Shown here: positions 55,050-64,000 of the stretch, piece after piece
Numbering within the stretch: position 1 is the first letter of the stretch
Layout of the letters: every line of letters begins with the position of its first letter
Program-made: the position numbers and the translations under genes
Assembly: GCF_000377565.1 (NCBI RefSeq)
Contig: NZ_KB898354.1
Span: 434,001-498,000, forward strand
Source of the DNA: Rhizobium sp. 2MFCol3.1
Lineage (GTDB): Bacteria > Pseudomonadota > Alphaproteobacteria > Rhizobiales > Rhizobiaceae
Reading direction: 5' to 3'
DNA: 64,000 nucleotides
The notes under the pieces: model-generated
Seen by the model: the letters and a program-made list of their open reading frames with translations, nothing else
What the model was told of the DNA's origin: nothing
Database searches by the model: none

Positions 55050-56243
55050 ATGGTTTCCATCATTGATTTGAGAGCCTCCATGCCCGCCGCGAAAGCCAAT
55101 CTCCTCGTCTCCCGCCTGTCTCCTCCGCCCATCCCCTCGGTGCTCGCATGGGCACGCGAATACAAGGGAGCCAAGGGGCCGCTGGTCGATCTCTCGCAGG
55201 CTGTTCCGGGCTATCCCGCGCATCCCGAGATGCTGCGGCTGCTGGGTGAGGCGGCGTCGTCGCCCGCCACAACAGGCTACGGGCCGATCGAAGGCGAGGA
55301 GGTGCTGCGCGAGGCCTATGCCCGGCAGATGTCCGAGGTCTACGGCGCGCCAGTCGCTGCCCATAACGTCCAGATCAGCGCCGGCTGCAACCAGGCCTTT
55401 ATGGCGGCGGCCATCGCGCTTGCCGGCGCCGGAGACAGCGTGGCGCTGACCAATCCCTTTTACTTCAATCAGGAAACGACGCTGTCGATGCTTGGCATCA
55501 ACAGGGTGTTGGTCGAATGCGATGCCGATAACGGCTTCCTGCCCGATATCGCTTCGGCCGAGAAGGCGCTCGCCTCGGGCGCCAAGGTGCTGGCGATCGT
55601 GACGCCGAACAATCCGACGGGCGCGATCTATCCGCCGGAGTTGTTGCGCGCACTGTTCGATCTCTGCCGCAGCCATGGGGCGTGGCTGATCGTCGACGAG
55701 ACCTACCGCGACTTCCTGCCGGAGGGCTACGGCGCGCCGCATCCGCTGCTTGCTATCCCCGGCTGGGAGGAGACGCTGATCCTGCTCTACAGCTTCTCCA
55801 AATCCTTCTGCATTCCCGGCCATCGGCTGGGCGCGATCACCGCCGGGGAGCGTGTCATCACCGAGATCGTCAAGGTGATGGACAACATGCAGATCTGCGC
55901 GCCGAGGGCCGCGCAGGTGGCGGTTGCCGAGGCGATGCCGATTTTGGCCGACTGGCGGGCCGCGAACCGGCTGGAGATCGCGCGGCGGGCCGATGCGCTG
56001 CGGGCGGTGATGGCGGAACTGCCCGGCTGGGAGATCGGTGCGCTTGGCGCGTACTTCGCGTTTATTCGCCATCCGTTTGCGGATTTGAGTTCGTCCGAGG
56101 TTGCCGAGCGGCTGGCCAAGGAGGCTGGCGTGGTTTGCCTGCCGGGGAGCTATTTCGGAGTAGGGCAGGAGCGGTATCTGCGGTTGGCGTTCGCCAATGC
56201 GGATGCGGTGTCGATCGGGCGGTTGGTGGAGCGGTTGCGCTAG
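55050..56243 (+). CDS. Class I/II aminotransferase (PLP-dependent)
   Basis: The 397-aa fold-type I enzyme has LSQAVPGYPAHPEMLRLLG, TTGYGPIEGEEVLREAYA, the TPNNPTGAIY loop, DETYRDF and the PLP lysine in YSFSKSFCIPGHRLG. The terminal arginine region is RYLRLAFAN. The substrate pair is unclear; similar rhizobial proteins are annotated simply as aminotransferases. AGGAG lies only 2 bp before the ATG at 55050, so the ATG at 55080 (MPAAKANLL) is an alternative start. Confidence 0.87.
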   Translation: MVSIIDLRASMPAAKANLLVSRLSPPPIPSVLAWAREYKGAKGPLVDLSQAVPGYPAHPEMLRLLGEAASSPATTGYGPIEGEEVLREAYARQMSEVYGAPVAAHNVQISAGCNQAFMAAAIALAGAGDSVALTNPFYFNQETTLSMLGINRVLVECDADNGFLPDIASAEKALASGAKVLAIVTPNNPTGAIYPPELLRALFDLCRSHGAWLIVDETYRDFLPEGYGAPHPLLAIPGWEETLILLYSFSKSFCIPGHRLGAITAGERVITEIVKVMDNMQICAPRAAQVAVAEAMPILADWRAANRLEIARRADALRAVMAELPGWEIGALGAYFAFIRHPFADLSSSEVAERLAKEAGVVCLPGSYFGVGQERYLRLAFANADAVSIGRLVERLR

Positions 56244-56321
56244 GGTTGCTTGGGATGGGGCGGGTGCGGTGATGGGTGTGATGCCGGGGTGGTGCGCAGC
56301 AGATTGGACGCGGTGCCGTGT

Positions 56322-56478
56322 GATACCCCCCTCTGCCCTGCCGGGCATCTCCCCCACAAGTGGGGAGATTGGCTGGGGGCAGCCGCTCGCTCAGAGCTCA
56401 TTGTTTGGTTGCGGAGCAGGCCACGAGTCGATCTCCCTCCTTGTGGGGGAGATGCCCGGCAGGGCAGAGGGGGGTATC
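56322..56478. repeat. RIME-like element with perfect 38-bp inverted arms
   Basis: The arms at 56322-56359 and 56441-56478 are perfect complements (core CCCTGCCGGGCATCTCCC and its complement) around an 81-bp middle. The arm sequence, GC-rich with CCGGGCATCTCCCCCAC, resembles Rhizobium-specific intergenic mosaic elements. The 315-bp gap 56244-56558 holds nothing else recognisable. Confidence 0.85.
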
Positions 56479-56558
56479 CCACGGCAAAACCTCCCTTTAG
56501 GCACCTCACAACCGTATGCTATATTCCAGCACTCGACGCGCCATCACAGAGGTCTCCC

Positions 56559-56897
56559 ATGCCCCGATTTCTTGCCGTCTACACCATGAAACACGAGGAT
56601 TTCGACGCGTTTCGGCGCCTTCCGAAAGCCGAGCAAGACGCCATCGATGCCAAAGGTGTGCCGCAGTGGATGGCCTGGGAGGATAGAAACGCTGCGGCTA
56701 TTCTCGATCGCGGCGGCATGGTGGGGAAGACGATGCGGGTCAACAAGGACGGGATTGCGGAGGCTTCCAATGCGCTCTGCGGCTATCTGGTGGTCGAGGC
56801 AGAGAATGCCGAGGCCGCGGCACGGCTTTTCCTCGATCATCCCCATATCACCGTCTTTCCTGGCGATGGCGTGGATATCATGCCGTTCGTGACGTGA
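56559..56897 (+). CDS. Small YCII/DGPF-like protein, hypothetical
   Basis: The 112-aa protein begins MPRFLAVYTMKHEDFDAFRR and has a ferredoxin-like alpha-beta pattern: an N-terminal strand, RGGMVGKTMRVNKDG, GYLVVEAENAEAAARLFLDHP and ITVFPGDGVDIMPF, resembling YCII-related domains. The function is unknown. The frame is open back through the repeat element, but the ATG at 56559 following AGAGGTCTCCC is the likely start. Confidence 0.75.
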   Translation: MPRFLAVYTMKHEDFDAFRRLPKAEQDAIDAKGVPQWMAWEDRNAAAILDRGGMVGKTMRVNKDGIAEASNALCGYLVVEAENAEAAARLFLDHPHITVFPGDGVDIMPFVT

Positions 56898-56915
56898 TGT
56901 CGTTGGTGTGTTGAT

Positions 56916-58631
56916 CTAGGCGATCATCGCCCGGTCATCCAGAACGTCACGCGGCGCCTTATTGATCGCGCCGCGAGTGCGATTGCGGCCCGCGCTCTTG
57001 GCTTCGTAGAGCAGCTTGTCGGCCCGTTCATAGAGCGTTGCGAAATCCTTATCGCCGACGATGCCAGTCACGCCCATGCTCGCGGTCACCGGGCGTTTGA
57101 GGCCCGGCACAGTGCGGGCGACGATGGCGGGAATGGCCTGGCGGCGCAGTTCCGCCTGGGTGTCGGCGTCGTCGCCGCGCAGGAGAAGCACGAATTCCTC
57201 GCCGCCGAGACGGTAGGCGCGAACGCTCGCGCCCGGCTGGAGCGCCTTGGCCACGGCCTTCAGGACCTCGTCGCCGACGCTGTGGCCGTTGATGTCGTTG
57301 ATCGCCTTGAAATGATCGATATCGATGACGGCAAGGGCTTCGAAGCCTTCGGTGCGAAGCTGCTCGAATTGCAGCTCGATCGCACGCCGGTTCAGCAATC
57401 CCGTCAGCGGGTCCGTTTCAGACAGGCGTTCGAGCAGCTCGGCGTCATTGCGGGCGCCGTCGCGCTCGCGTTTCATGGTGACGAAGCGCTCGGCTACGCC
57501 GAGTGTCGTGAACACGACCTCGCACATGCAGCCGATATAGAAGAGCAGGGTGGCGTCGGTGCTGTGCAGCCAGGGAACGATACCCGTCACCAGACGGATC
57601 AGGCCGACCACGACCATCGGCGCGTAGCCTACCGCCTGGAACCGCGCGGCGCGGCTTCCGCGACGCAGCGCATCGATCATCGACAGGATGAAGATGGCAA
57701 GTACCGGCGCGAAGGCGGCCGTATAGGCGCTCGACTGGATGGGGCGGGCGACGAAGGGGAAGGCGGCGTGAAGGACGCTCAGCGCTATCGCCCATGCCGC
57801 GCAATAGGGGAGCGCGCGGCGCAGAACCGGATGCATCAGGCCGGGTTCGACGAAGCTTTGCGTGAACATCGCTCCTGCCGCGATGGTCATCCCGAAGATC
57901 ACCGTCGTCATCCAGCTCAAGGTCATTGCCGCTGGATCGAAGAGCATAACCGACAGGCCGGATGTCACGAGAATGGTCATCAGCAACGAGATTGTGAGCG
58001 CCGAGTGCCAGAGAACGAAAGGTTCGCGCAGCGCCCGGTAGAAGGCCGCATTGAAGATCAGGGGCATGACGAGCATGCCGGCAAGGCCTGCCAGCACAAG
58101 CATCAAGCGCATGTCGCCGATGCCGCCGGCTGCGTCCGTTGGTGACAGATAGGCACGCTCCAGCGTCATCCGGTGGCTCGGCAGGTCGATCGCGGCGATG
58201 ATCTGCCGGGTTTCGCTGGTCACGTCGGGCAGGAGCGCCTTGAAGTAGCCGCCGGCCATGGAGCTTTGGAGGGCTGCGGCGGGAATAGTGTCCTGGCGCA
58301 CCGTGCCATCGCGGTCGATTGCGAGCAGATGGATCGCCTGAAGTGCCGCGCGCCTGGAGAGCATATACCGGGGAAGGGGTTCACCGGCTTTGATGTCGAA
58401 GCGAAGCAGCACGCGCTCGGCATCGATGGAGGGGGCCTGGTCGCGGCAGGACCATCGATCCTGGTTCCTGGCGACCGCGACCACGTCTTCCGACAGGCTG
58501 GTGGATGCCCAGCAGGAACTGCGTGTCTCGAAAGAATCCGCCGGCGCAGCCGATGCGGCGCTGAATTGCAGCAGCATCACCAGGAAAAGAAGGGCCGCCG
58601 GAAGGCTATTTCGAAATCCACTCGAAGTCAT
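56916..58631 (-). CDS. Membrane diguanylate cyclase with 7TM sensor
   Basis: The 571-aa protein has a signal peptide (ends SAASAA), a periplasmic domain of about 140 residues, about seven transmembrane helices (residues ~170-380) and a C-terminal GGDEF domain. This looks like a 7TMR-DISM-type receptor. The catalytic motif is GGEEF (476-480), preceded by DIDHFKAINDINGHSVGD. No RxxD inhibitory site is seen just before GGEEF, so product inhibition may be absent. It should make c-di-GMP in response to an external ligand; no phosphodiesterase is nearby. Confidence 0.88.
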   Translation of the reverse strand: MTSSGFRNSLPAALLFLVMLLQFSAASAAPADSFETRSSCWASTSLSEDVVAVARNQDRWSCRDQAPSIDAERVLLRFDIKAGEPLPRYMLSRRAALQAIHLLAIDRDGTVRQDTIPAAALQSSMAGGYFKALLPDVTSETRQIIAAIDLPSHRMTLERAYLSPTDAAGGIGDMRLMLVLAGLAGMLVMPLIFNAAFYRALREPFVLWHSALTISLLMTILVTSGLSVMLFDPAAMTLSWMTTVIFGMTIAAGAMFTQSFVEPGLMHPVLRRALPYCAAWAIALSVLHAAFPFVARPIQSSAYTAAFAPVLAIFILSMIDALRRGSRAARFQAVGYAPMVVVGLIRLVTGIVPWLHSTDATLLFYIGCMCEVVFTTLGVAERFVTMKRERDGARNDAELLERLSETDPLTGLLNRRAIELQFEQLRTEGFEALAVIDIDHFKAINDINGHSVGDEVLKAVAKALQPGASVRAYRLGGEEFVLLLRGDDADTQAELRRQAIPAIVARTVPGLKRPVTASMGVTGIVGDKDFATLYERADKLLYEAKSAGRNRTRGAINKAPRDVLDDRAMIA

Positions 58632-58833
58632 GGCTCTAGGCTAGGGCGGAAAGCTTTTGATGCCGTTAATCGGGGCCATCGGCTTGGCGCAGCGGTCGAT
58701 CACGTTATCGGGAGGGCGTGCAATCAGTCATTAACACCGCCCCACAAATGGCCTCGCCCGTATCGCTTAGCAATGTCACAATCCTGTTCGATTTGATGTT
58801 TAGAGCGCAGGAATCGGCACAGAGGATCGTCGG

Positions 58834-59742
58834 ATGGCAGAAGAGAAGTCGCTTGAGTTCGCGGGTGGGATCGTGGATTTCGATGCCGGGCATGGCGAGG
58901 CCGCCACCGTCGAGATGAAGGACTATAGCGACAGTCTGGAGCGCGCCAAGGCCAAGTCCGTGCGGCTCGTCGATGCGATCACCGGCGCTGCGCTCAAGAA
59001 GAAAGACGCCATCCACTTCGACGATCTGCGCCCTGCGCTGGCCGAGTTCATGCGGCAGAAGCATCCGGGGCTGCACTCGGACGACTATATCAATCGTAAG
59101 GTGGTCGATGATTATCGCGGCCAGTATATCGCCGAATTGTTGCGCGACGAACGCGGCGAACTCTCCAACCTCGAGGACGAGGTCGTGGAGAGCCTCAGGA
59201 GCCACGATACGCTGGCCGAAAACATCGAAGAGGATTACGAGGAGCACCGCTCGATCGGCGACCGCGTGGCCGATGTCGTCGCGACCTTCGGGGGCAGCTG
59301 GACCTTCATCATCTCCTTCTGCCTATTCCTGGCCGTCTGGATGGGCATCAACCTCCTGATGGGCGAGCGGCAGGCCTTCGACGCCTATCCCTTCATTCTG
59401 CTCAACCTCATCCTCTCGACCATCGCCGCCCTGCAAGCGCCGATCATCATGATGAGCCAGCGTCGCCAGGAATCGAAGGATCGGCTGCGCGCGCTGAACG
59501 ACTACAAGGTCAACCTCAAGGCCGAACTGGAAATCCGCCATCTGCACGAAAAGGTCGACCATTTGCTGAATCGGCAGTGGGAGCGGCTCACCGAAATCCA
59601 GCAAATCCAGATCGAGATGATGCTGGAACAGGCCAAGGCCGCCAACCGTGCGCTGAAGCTCAGCAAGGCGCAGAAGACCAAGACCAGTGCCTTGAAAAAC
59701 CTCTTTAGCGCCGCGCCGAAGGCGGATGAGACGGACGGCTAA
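58834..59742 (+). CDS. DUF1003 membrane protein
   Basis: This 302-aa protein has a soluble N-terminal half (about residues 1-140, charged) and the DUF1003 domain: DRVADVVATFGGSWTFII, a helix to WMGINLL, then FDAYPFILLNLILSTIAALQ, two helices in total. A coiled-coil-rich C-terminus follows (residues ~215-290: KVDHLLNRQWERL, IQQIQIEMMLEQ). The function is unknown. CAGAGGA precedes the ATG. It is divergent from the cyclase gene. Confidence 0.9.
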   Translation: MAEEKSLEFAGGIVDFDAGHGEAATVEMKDYSDSLERAKAKSVRLVDAITGAALKKKDAIHFDDLRPALAEFMRQKHPGLHSDDYINRKVVDDYRGQYIAELLRDERGELSNLEDEVVESLRSHDTLAENIEEDYEEHRSIGDRVADVVATFGGSWTFIISFCLFLAVWMGINLLMGERQAFDAYPFILLNLILSTIAALQAPIIMMSQRRQESKDRLRALNDYKVNLKAELEIRHLHEKVDHLLNRQWERLTEIQQIQIEMMLEQAKAANRALKLSKAQKTKTSALKNLFSAAPKADETDG

Positions 59743-59883
59743 ATCGCAGTGCTGCCGGCTCATCCTCATTGTACAAGTGCCCCAAAATAGCCTATAAGAT
59801 TCCGCTAGATAGCTGCTCCTGATGGTTCAACATCAGGTAGCGTTTTCGATGCCGATAACGGCAAATTGTGGGAGGAATAGACG

Positions 59884-60144
59884 ATGAAAACGGTTCTCAT
59901 TGCAGCAGCCTTGATCCTGTCGGCCGCAACGGCGCATGCCGCCGACACATGCGCTTCCAAGGCGGTCGACAAGAACGGCAAGCCGCTGGCAGGCGCTGCT
60001 CTCACGTCGTCGATGAACAAGTGCCAGAAGGATGCCGCCGCCGCTTGCGACATGTCCGCCAAGGACAAGAACGGCAAGGCGCTGGCAGGTGCCGCAAAGA
60101 CCGCCTACACCAAGAAATGCGTGAGCGATGCCGTCGGCGGCTGA
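59884..60144 (+). CDS. Exported 86-aa protein with a duplicated two-Cys motif
   Basis: The protein has a signal peptide (MKTVLIAAALILSAATAHA) and two tandem copies of a 32-residue unit: C23-ASKAVDKNGKPLAGAA-...-C47 and C55-DMSAKDKNGKALAGAA-...-C79. Both Cys pairs are 24 residues apart, suggesting two disulfide-linked or metal-binding hairpins in the periplasm. It vaguely resembles PsiF-type small secreted proteins but I cannot assign it. GGGAGGA lies upstream of the ATG. Confidence 0.82.
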   Translation: MKTVLIAAALILSAATAHAADTCASKAVDKNGKPLAGAALTSSMNKCQKDAAAACDMSAKDKNGKALAGAAKTAYTKKCVSDAVGG

Positions 60145-60215
60145 AGCTGTCTGACACAAGCACGACCACTATCGGCCGCCGACGCTCAGCCAATCAGGTC
60201 ATCGCGCGACGTTTT

Positions 60216-61019
60216 CTAGCGTCGCTCCGACCGCTGAAAGATGTGGGCCGCGGATATGCGGGTCGTGCGGATCGTCGGGCCGACCAAGGCGCTGAGGTTT
60301 TCGATCAGCGCTTTGGCGACAACTGTCTGCCTTTCCGGAGGCAGGGCCAGAAAGGGCGAGAGGCTGCGATGAAGGGCGACGAAACGCTCTACGCTGTAGT
60401 CGTCGGCGACCTCGACATGGCAGAAGAGCCTCTCGGTAAAAGCGGCCGTCTGTAGCGGCTTGGAAAGTCCCCAGAACACCTGGGCGATGTCGTCTCGGGA
60501 CTGCCTCTCGATCGGTTGCGGATAGCCGGAGCGCTCGAATGCCTCGTCCACGGCCTGATGCGCGACGGGCTGGGGTTCCTTGTTCCACAGCAGCACGACA
60601 AATCCGTTCGGCGCAAGCAATTCCTCGATCCGCTGGACACCGCGTTTCTGATCGATCCAGTGAAATGATGATGCCGCGAGAATGATGTCGAATGGGCCGG
60701 AGAGATCAGCCTGTTCCAGCGTGCTCGTCTGGAAGGTGATATCCGAGAAAGGGGCCAGAATGTCACGGGCGATGGCGACGAAGTCGGCGTTCGGTTCGAC
60801 ACAGGTAAATCGGCCGCCCAAGGCGGCAAAGTCCTCCGTGGCCGTGCCGGGGCCGCTGCCGATTTCCAGCACACGGCTATGCCGCCGCCATTCCGCGGCC
60901 GCTGCCGACGCTGCTATCAGGGCGGCCGGATAGCGGGGGCGACCTTCGACATAGAACCTCGCGCCGTTGGAATACCAGCGCGCCTTTTCGGCATCGGTCT
61001 GTTCGTCGTAGATCGCCAC
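60216..61019 (-). CDS. Class I SAM-dependent methyltransferase
   Basis: The 267-aa protein has SAM-binding motif I VLEIGSGPGTATEDFAALG, motif II with TCVEPNADFVAIA and FDIILAASSFHWID, characteristic of UbiE/Trm9-like small-molecule methyltransferases. The acceptor is unknown. The start is a GTG at 61019 (VAIYDEQTDAEKARW), preceded by GGAGGATC; the long upstream frame runs through a palindromic repeat and is not coding. Confidence 0.87.
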   Translation of the reverse strand: MAIYDEQTDAEKARWYSNGARFYVEGRPRYPAALIAASAAAAEWRRHSRVLEIGSGPGTATEDFAALGGRFTCVEPNADFVAIARDILAPFSDITFQTSTLEQADLSGPFDIILAASSFHWIDQKRGVQRIEELLAPNGFVVLLWNKEPQPVAHQAVDEAFERSGYPQPIERQSRDDIAQVFWGLSKPLQTAAFTERLFCHVEVADDYSVERFVALHRSLSPFLALPPERQTVVAKALIENLSALVGPTIRTTRISAAHIFQRSERR

Positions 61020-61060
61020 GTTTGATCCTCCGCATTGGGGATACAACACCTGCGCTCGGA

Positions 61061-61172
61061 GCCCCCTCATCCGCCCTTCGGGCACCTTCTCCCTGCTGGG
61101 GAGAAGGGAAAAGCGGCACCCGCTGCGCCATCTTCCCCTCTCCCCAGCGGGGAGAGGGTAGGGTGAGGGGGC
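61061..61172. repeat. Compound palindromic intergenic repeat
   Basis: Outer arms GCCCCCTCA (61061-61069) and TGAGGGGGC (61164-61172) enclose internal hairpins: CCTTCTCCC/GGGGAGAAGG, GCCC-TTC-GGGC, and CCCCTCTCCCC/GGGGAGAGGG. It resembles dispersed rhizobial elements; the CTTCTCCC core recurs at 29658-29678. Confidence 0.75.
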
Positions 61173-61267
61173 CACACGGCAAGACCGAATTTTCAGATAC
61201 GAATTCGCTGCTATCGAAGCAGCTTGGTAACGACGAACTATTCCTTAGCCAGCCACTCAAGCAGCAA

Positions 61268-61285
61268 GGCCCGCTTTCGCGGGCC
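61268..61285 (-). terminator. Hairpin after thuB
   Basis: GGCCCGC-TTTC-GCGGGCC gives a GAAA tetraloop on the minus strand, 19 bp after the thuB stop. The tail TTGCTGCTTG is only weakly T-rich, so efficiency is uncertain. Confidence 0.5.
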
Positions 61286-61304
61286 CTGCATCCTCAATCT
61301 ACCC

Positions 61305-62411
61305 TTACACCACCACCGTCAGCGGCGGGATGCGCTTGTCGGGGGCGCTGTCCTGCTCTTGCGCGGCAAGGAGGTTGAGCTCGCGGCGTTCGCGTTCGGA
61401 AACGATCGCGAGGTCGATGACCTTTTGCAGGTTGGCGGCGTGGCGGAAGGTGGGGGCGTCCTGCTTGCCAGTGCGCACGGCTTCGGCAAAGCGCTGGTAG
61501 TTGGTCAGCACCGGCGGCACCTCGATGTCGCGCCAGGTCGCGCTTTCGATGTCGTCGCCGAAGCAGCCGCGGAGGTCCGAGCCATCGGGGCGATGGGTGA
61601 CCTCGAGGCTGCCTTTTTCGCCGTAGATGCGCAGCTTCAGCTCGTTGAGGTGGCCGGTCGCCCAGCGCGTGGCGTGGATGACGCCAAGCGCGCCGTTGGT
61701 GAAGTCGACAGACATGGTGAAGCTGTCGTTGGCATCCAAGAGATATTCGCCGATCTGGCCGCCCGGCGCCTTGTTGAAGGTCTTCAGGCGGGCGAAGACG
61801 TGGTCGATATCGGTCGCGGCGCCATAGGCCGCGAAGTCGAGGATGTGGATGCCGACGTCACCGAGCACGCCGTTGGAGCCGTGGCCGGTCGAAAGACGCC
61901 ACAGCCAGCGTGATTCCGTGCGCCAGTCGCCCCAGGCGCGGGAGACGAGCCAGCTCTGGAGATAGGAGGCCTCGACGTGCCTGATGGTGCCGAGCTCGCC
62001 GGCCAAGACCATCTCGCGGGCGCGCTGCAGGGGCGCGACGTTGCGATATGTCAGGTTGACCATGTTGATGACGCCGGCGGCTTCCGCCGCTTCGGTCATT
62101 TCCAGCGCATGGTCGTAATGCTCGGCCAGCGGCTTTTCGCAGAAAACATGCTTGCCGGCCGCGATCAGCGCCAGGCTGGTCGCATAGTGGATGCGATCAG
62201 GCGTGACGTTGGTGGCGCTGTCGAATTCGCCCCATTCCAGCGCCTCTTCCAGGGTGCGGAAGCGCTTTTCGATGTGGAAGTGATCAGCGAATTCGGTCAG
62301 CCGGTCGTGATCGGTATCGACCGCGCCCACCACTTCCACGCCATCGATGGCGAGGAAGTTGGCAACCTGGTTTTTGGCCATGACGCCTGTACCAAGAACG
62401 AGTAGTCGCAT
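61305..62411 (-). CDS. thuB: Gfo/Idh/MocA oxidoreductase ThuB
   Basis: The 368-aa NAD(P)-dependent dehydrogenase has the Rossmann motif LVLGTGVMAKNQVANFL, the EKPLAEHYDHA signature of the family and a C-terminal alpha/beta domain. In rhizobia and Agrobacterium, ThuA and ThuB with the ThuEFGK transporter take up trehalose, maltitol and sucrose isomers and process them through 3-keto derivatives. GAGGAGCAC precedes the ATG at 62411. It lies 10 bp after thuA as the last gene of the operon. Confidence 0.88.
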   Translation of the reverse strand: MRLLVLGTGVMAKNQVANFLAIDGVEVVGAVDTDHDRLTEFADHFHIEKRFRTLEEALEWGEFDSATNVTPDRIHYATSLALIAAGKHVFCEKPLAEHYDHALEMTEAAEAAGVINMVNLTYRNVAPLQRAREMVLAGELGTIRHVEASYLQSWLVSRAWGDWRTESRWLWRLSTGHGSNGVLGDVGIHILDFAAYGAATDIDHVFARLKTFNKAPGGQIGEYLLDANDSFTMSVDFTNGALGVIHATRWATGHLNELKLRIYGEKGSLEVTHRPDGSDLRGCFGDDIESATWRDIEVPPVLTNYQRFAEAVRTGKQDAPTFRHAANLQKVIDLAIVSERERRELNLLAAQEQDSAPDKRIPPLTVVV

Positions 62412-62421
62412 GCTGTGCTCC

Positions 62422-63213
62422 TCAGCGGTAACCGGCTTCGCCGGCCTGGTGCAGTCTCGGGCCGCGTTCGACGATCGGCTCCAGTGCCTTGTCGACCGGG
62501 ACATTCGGGGCATCGGTGATGCTCTTCAGGTCACCTTGCGGATTATAAGCCCATTTGACGCCGTTGATCAGCACCTTCTGGACGTTGGCGTCGTGGTAGG
62601 TCGGATAGGTCTCGTGGCCCGGGCGGAAGTAGAAGATGTTGCCGGCGCCGCGGCGCCAGGTCAGCCCCGAGCGGAAGACTTCGCCGCCCTGGAACCAGGA
62701 GATGAAGACGGTCTCGAGTGGCTCCGGAACGGAGAACTGCTCGCCGTACATTTCTTCATTCTCGAGCACGAAGTTCTCGCCGATGCCGGCTGCGATCGGG
62801 TGGCGCTGGTTGATCGTCCACAGGCGCTCGCGCTCGCCGGCCTCGCGCCATTTCAGCGCGCACGGCGTGCCCATCAGGCGCTTGAAGATCTTCGAGAAGT
62901 GGCCGGAATGCAGGACGAGCAGGCCCATGCCTTCCCAGACGCGCTTGGCGACGCGCTCGACGACGACGTCGGAGACGGCGCCGTGGTCCTTGTGGCCCCA
63001 CCAGGTCAGCACGTCTGTCTCGGCGAGGCGCGCTTCGGTGAGGCCGTGTTCCGGTTCCTGCAGCGTGGCGGTCGTGGCGCTGATCGCTGGATCGGTGTTC
63101 AGCGCGTTAGCGATCGTCGTGTGCATGCCATCGGGATAGATGCCGCGGACGATCTCGTTGGTGTTTTCATGGATGTTTTCACCCCATACGATGGTGCGAA
63201 TAGCCAAAGTCAT
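62422..63213 (-). CDS. thuA: ThuA-domain protein (trehalose utilisation)
   Basis: The 263-aa protein is a class I glutamine-amidotransferase-like ThuA fold: [45 protein letters not shown], and GRGNIFYF-like [18 protein letters not shown]. ThuA acts with ThuB in disaccharide catabolism; its exact reaction is not settled as far as I know. AAGGAG lies immediately before the ATG at 63213. It sits between thuK and thuB on the same strand. Confidence 0.9.
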   Translation of the reverse strand: MTLAIRTIVWGENIHENTNEIVRGIYPDGMHTTIANALNTDPAISATTATLQEPEHGLTEARLAETDVLTWWGHKDHGAVSDVVVERVAKRVWEGMGLLVLHSGHFSKIFKRLMGTPCALKWREAGERERLWTINQRHPIAAGIGENFVLENEEMYGEQFSVPEPLETVFISWFQGGEVFRSGLTWRRGAGNIFYFRPGHETYPTYHDANVQKVLINGVKWAYNPQGDLKSITDAPNVPVDKALEPIVERGPRLHQAGEAGYR

Positions 63214-63281
63214 GCTCCTTCATGCGCGTGGTGGATCGAAACCGTTGGGAAGCGGCCGGGATCCGGTTGTTTGGGTTGGTT

Positions 63282-64000
<719 letters not shown>

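Noticed and set aside
54252..56357. 701-codon frame antisense to fnrN and the aminotransferase
   Set aside because: Both plus-strand genes have clear catalytic or binding motifs; the frame is a GC shadow.
56322..56478. Insertion sequence or CRISPR repeat
   Set aside because: No transposase, target duplication or repeated spacers; the structure is a single inverted-repeat element.

Overview
The window looks like a circular-chromosome segment from a Rhizobiaceae bacterium (Rhizobium/Agrobacterium/Sinorhizobium relatives). It is GC-rich. Gene order also points to this family: tandem AbcR small RNAs next to lsrB-trxB-lrp, then lpsB-greA, carB/carA, yqeY, dnaG and rpoD. Further support comes from an alphaproteobacterial two-Cys porin, an fnrN/hemN pair, a thu trehalose operon and a Rhizobium-type palindromic intergenic repeat. 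All family assignments come from motifs and recalled family sequence; no database search was possible.

Layout. 1-4.5 kb: two tandem AbcR-type sRNAs (one cut by the window edge), the redox regulator lsrB in an operon with trxB, an Lrp/AsnC regulator, the LPS-core glycosyltransferase lpsB and greA. 4.7-7.4 kb: a two-gene DNA-repair-like module of a radical SAM/HhH protein and a DUF4130-UdgX fusion carrying the KRRIH loop. 7.5-21.5 kb: a VOC protein, a DUF2235 hydrolase, carB, a Zn-alcohol dehydrogenase, a YpfJ-type metallopeptidase, a LysR regulator, a TetA-like MFS pump, a MATE pump, an acyltransferase and carA. 21.7-33.7 kb: yqeY, dnaG, recQ, a vapBC toxin-antitoxin pair, kbl-tdh (threonine catabolism) with a GFA-family gene, and rpoD. 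33.8-45.7 kb: a proline-rich DUF930 protein, a class D beta-lactamase divergent from an AmpR-like LysR regulator, an APH(3') kinase, a porin, another LysR gene, several small domain-of-unknown-function genes, two related exported proteins, a DMT transporter and a free-methionine-sulfoxide reductase.

45.7-55 kb is a microaerobic-respiration block. A GbsR/MarR-like regulator heads a cydDC-cydABX operon (cytochrome bd oxidase, its ABC maturation exporter and the tiny CydX subunit). Next to it are hemN (anaerobic haem synthesis) and the Fe-S oxygen sensor fnrN. Two perfect FNR boxes (TTGAT-N4-ATCAA) lie before the cyd operon and between hemN and fnrN, and a perfect 32-bp palindrome sits in the cyd leader. 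The genes form a coherent low-oxygen regulon: FnrN should switch on haem synthesis and the high-affinity oxidase, and the MarR-type protein may add a second signal.

55-64 kb: an aminotransferase, a 38-bp perfect inverted repeat (RIME-like), a membrane diguanylate cyclase, a DUF1003 membrane protein, an exported Cys-repeat peptide, a methyltransferase, and the 3' part of the thu operon (thuK partial, thuA, thuB) for uptake and 3-keto catabolism of trehalose-type disaccharides. No rRNA, tRNA, CRISPR array, prophage or complete insertion sequence was found.
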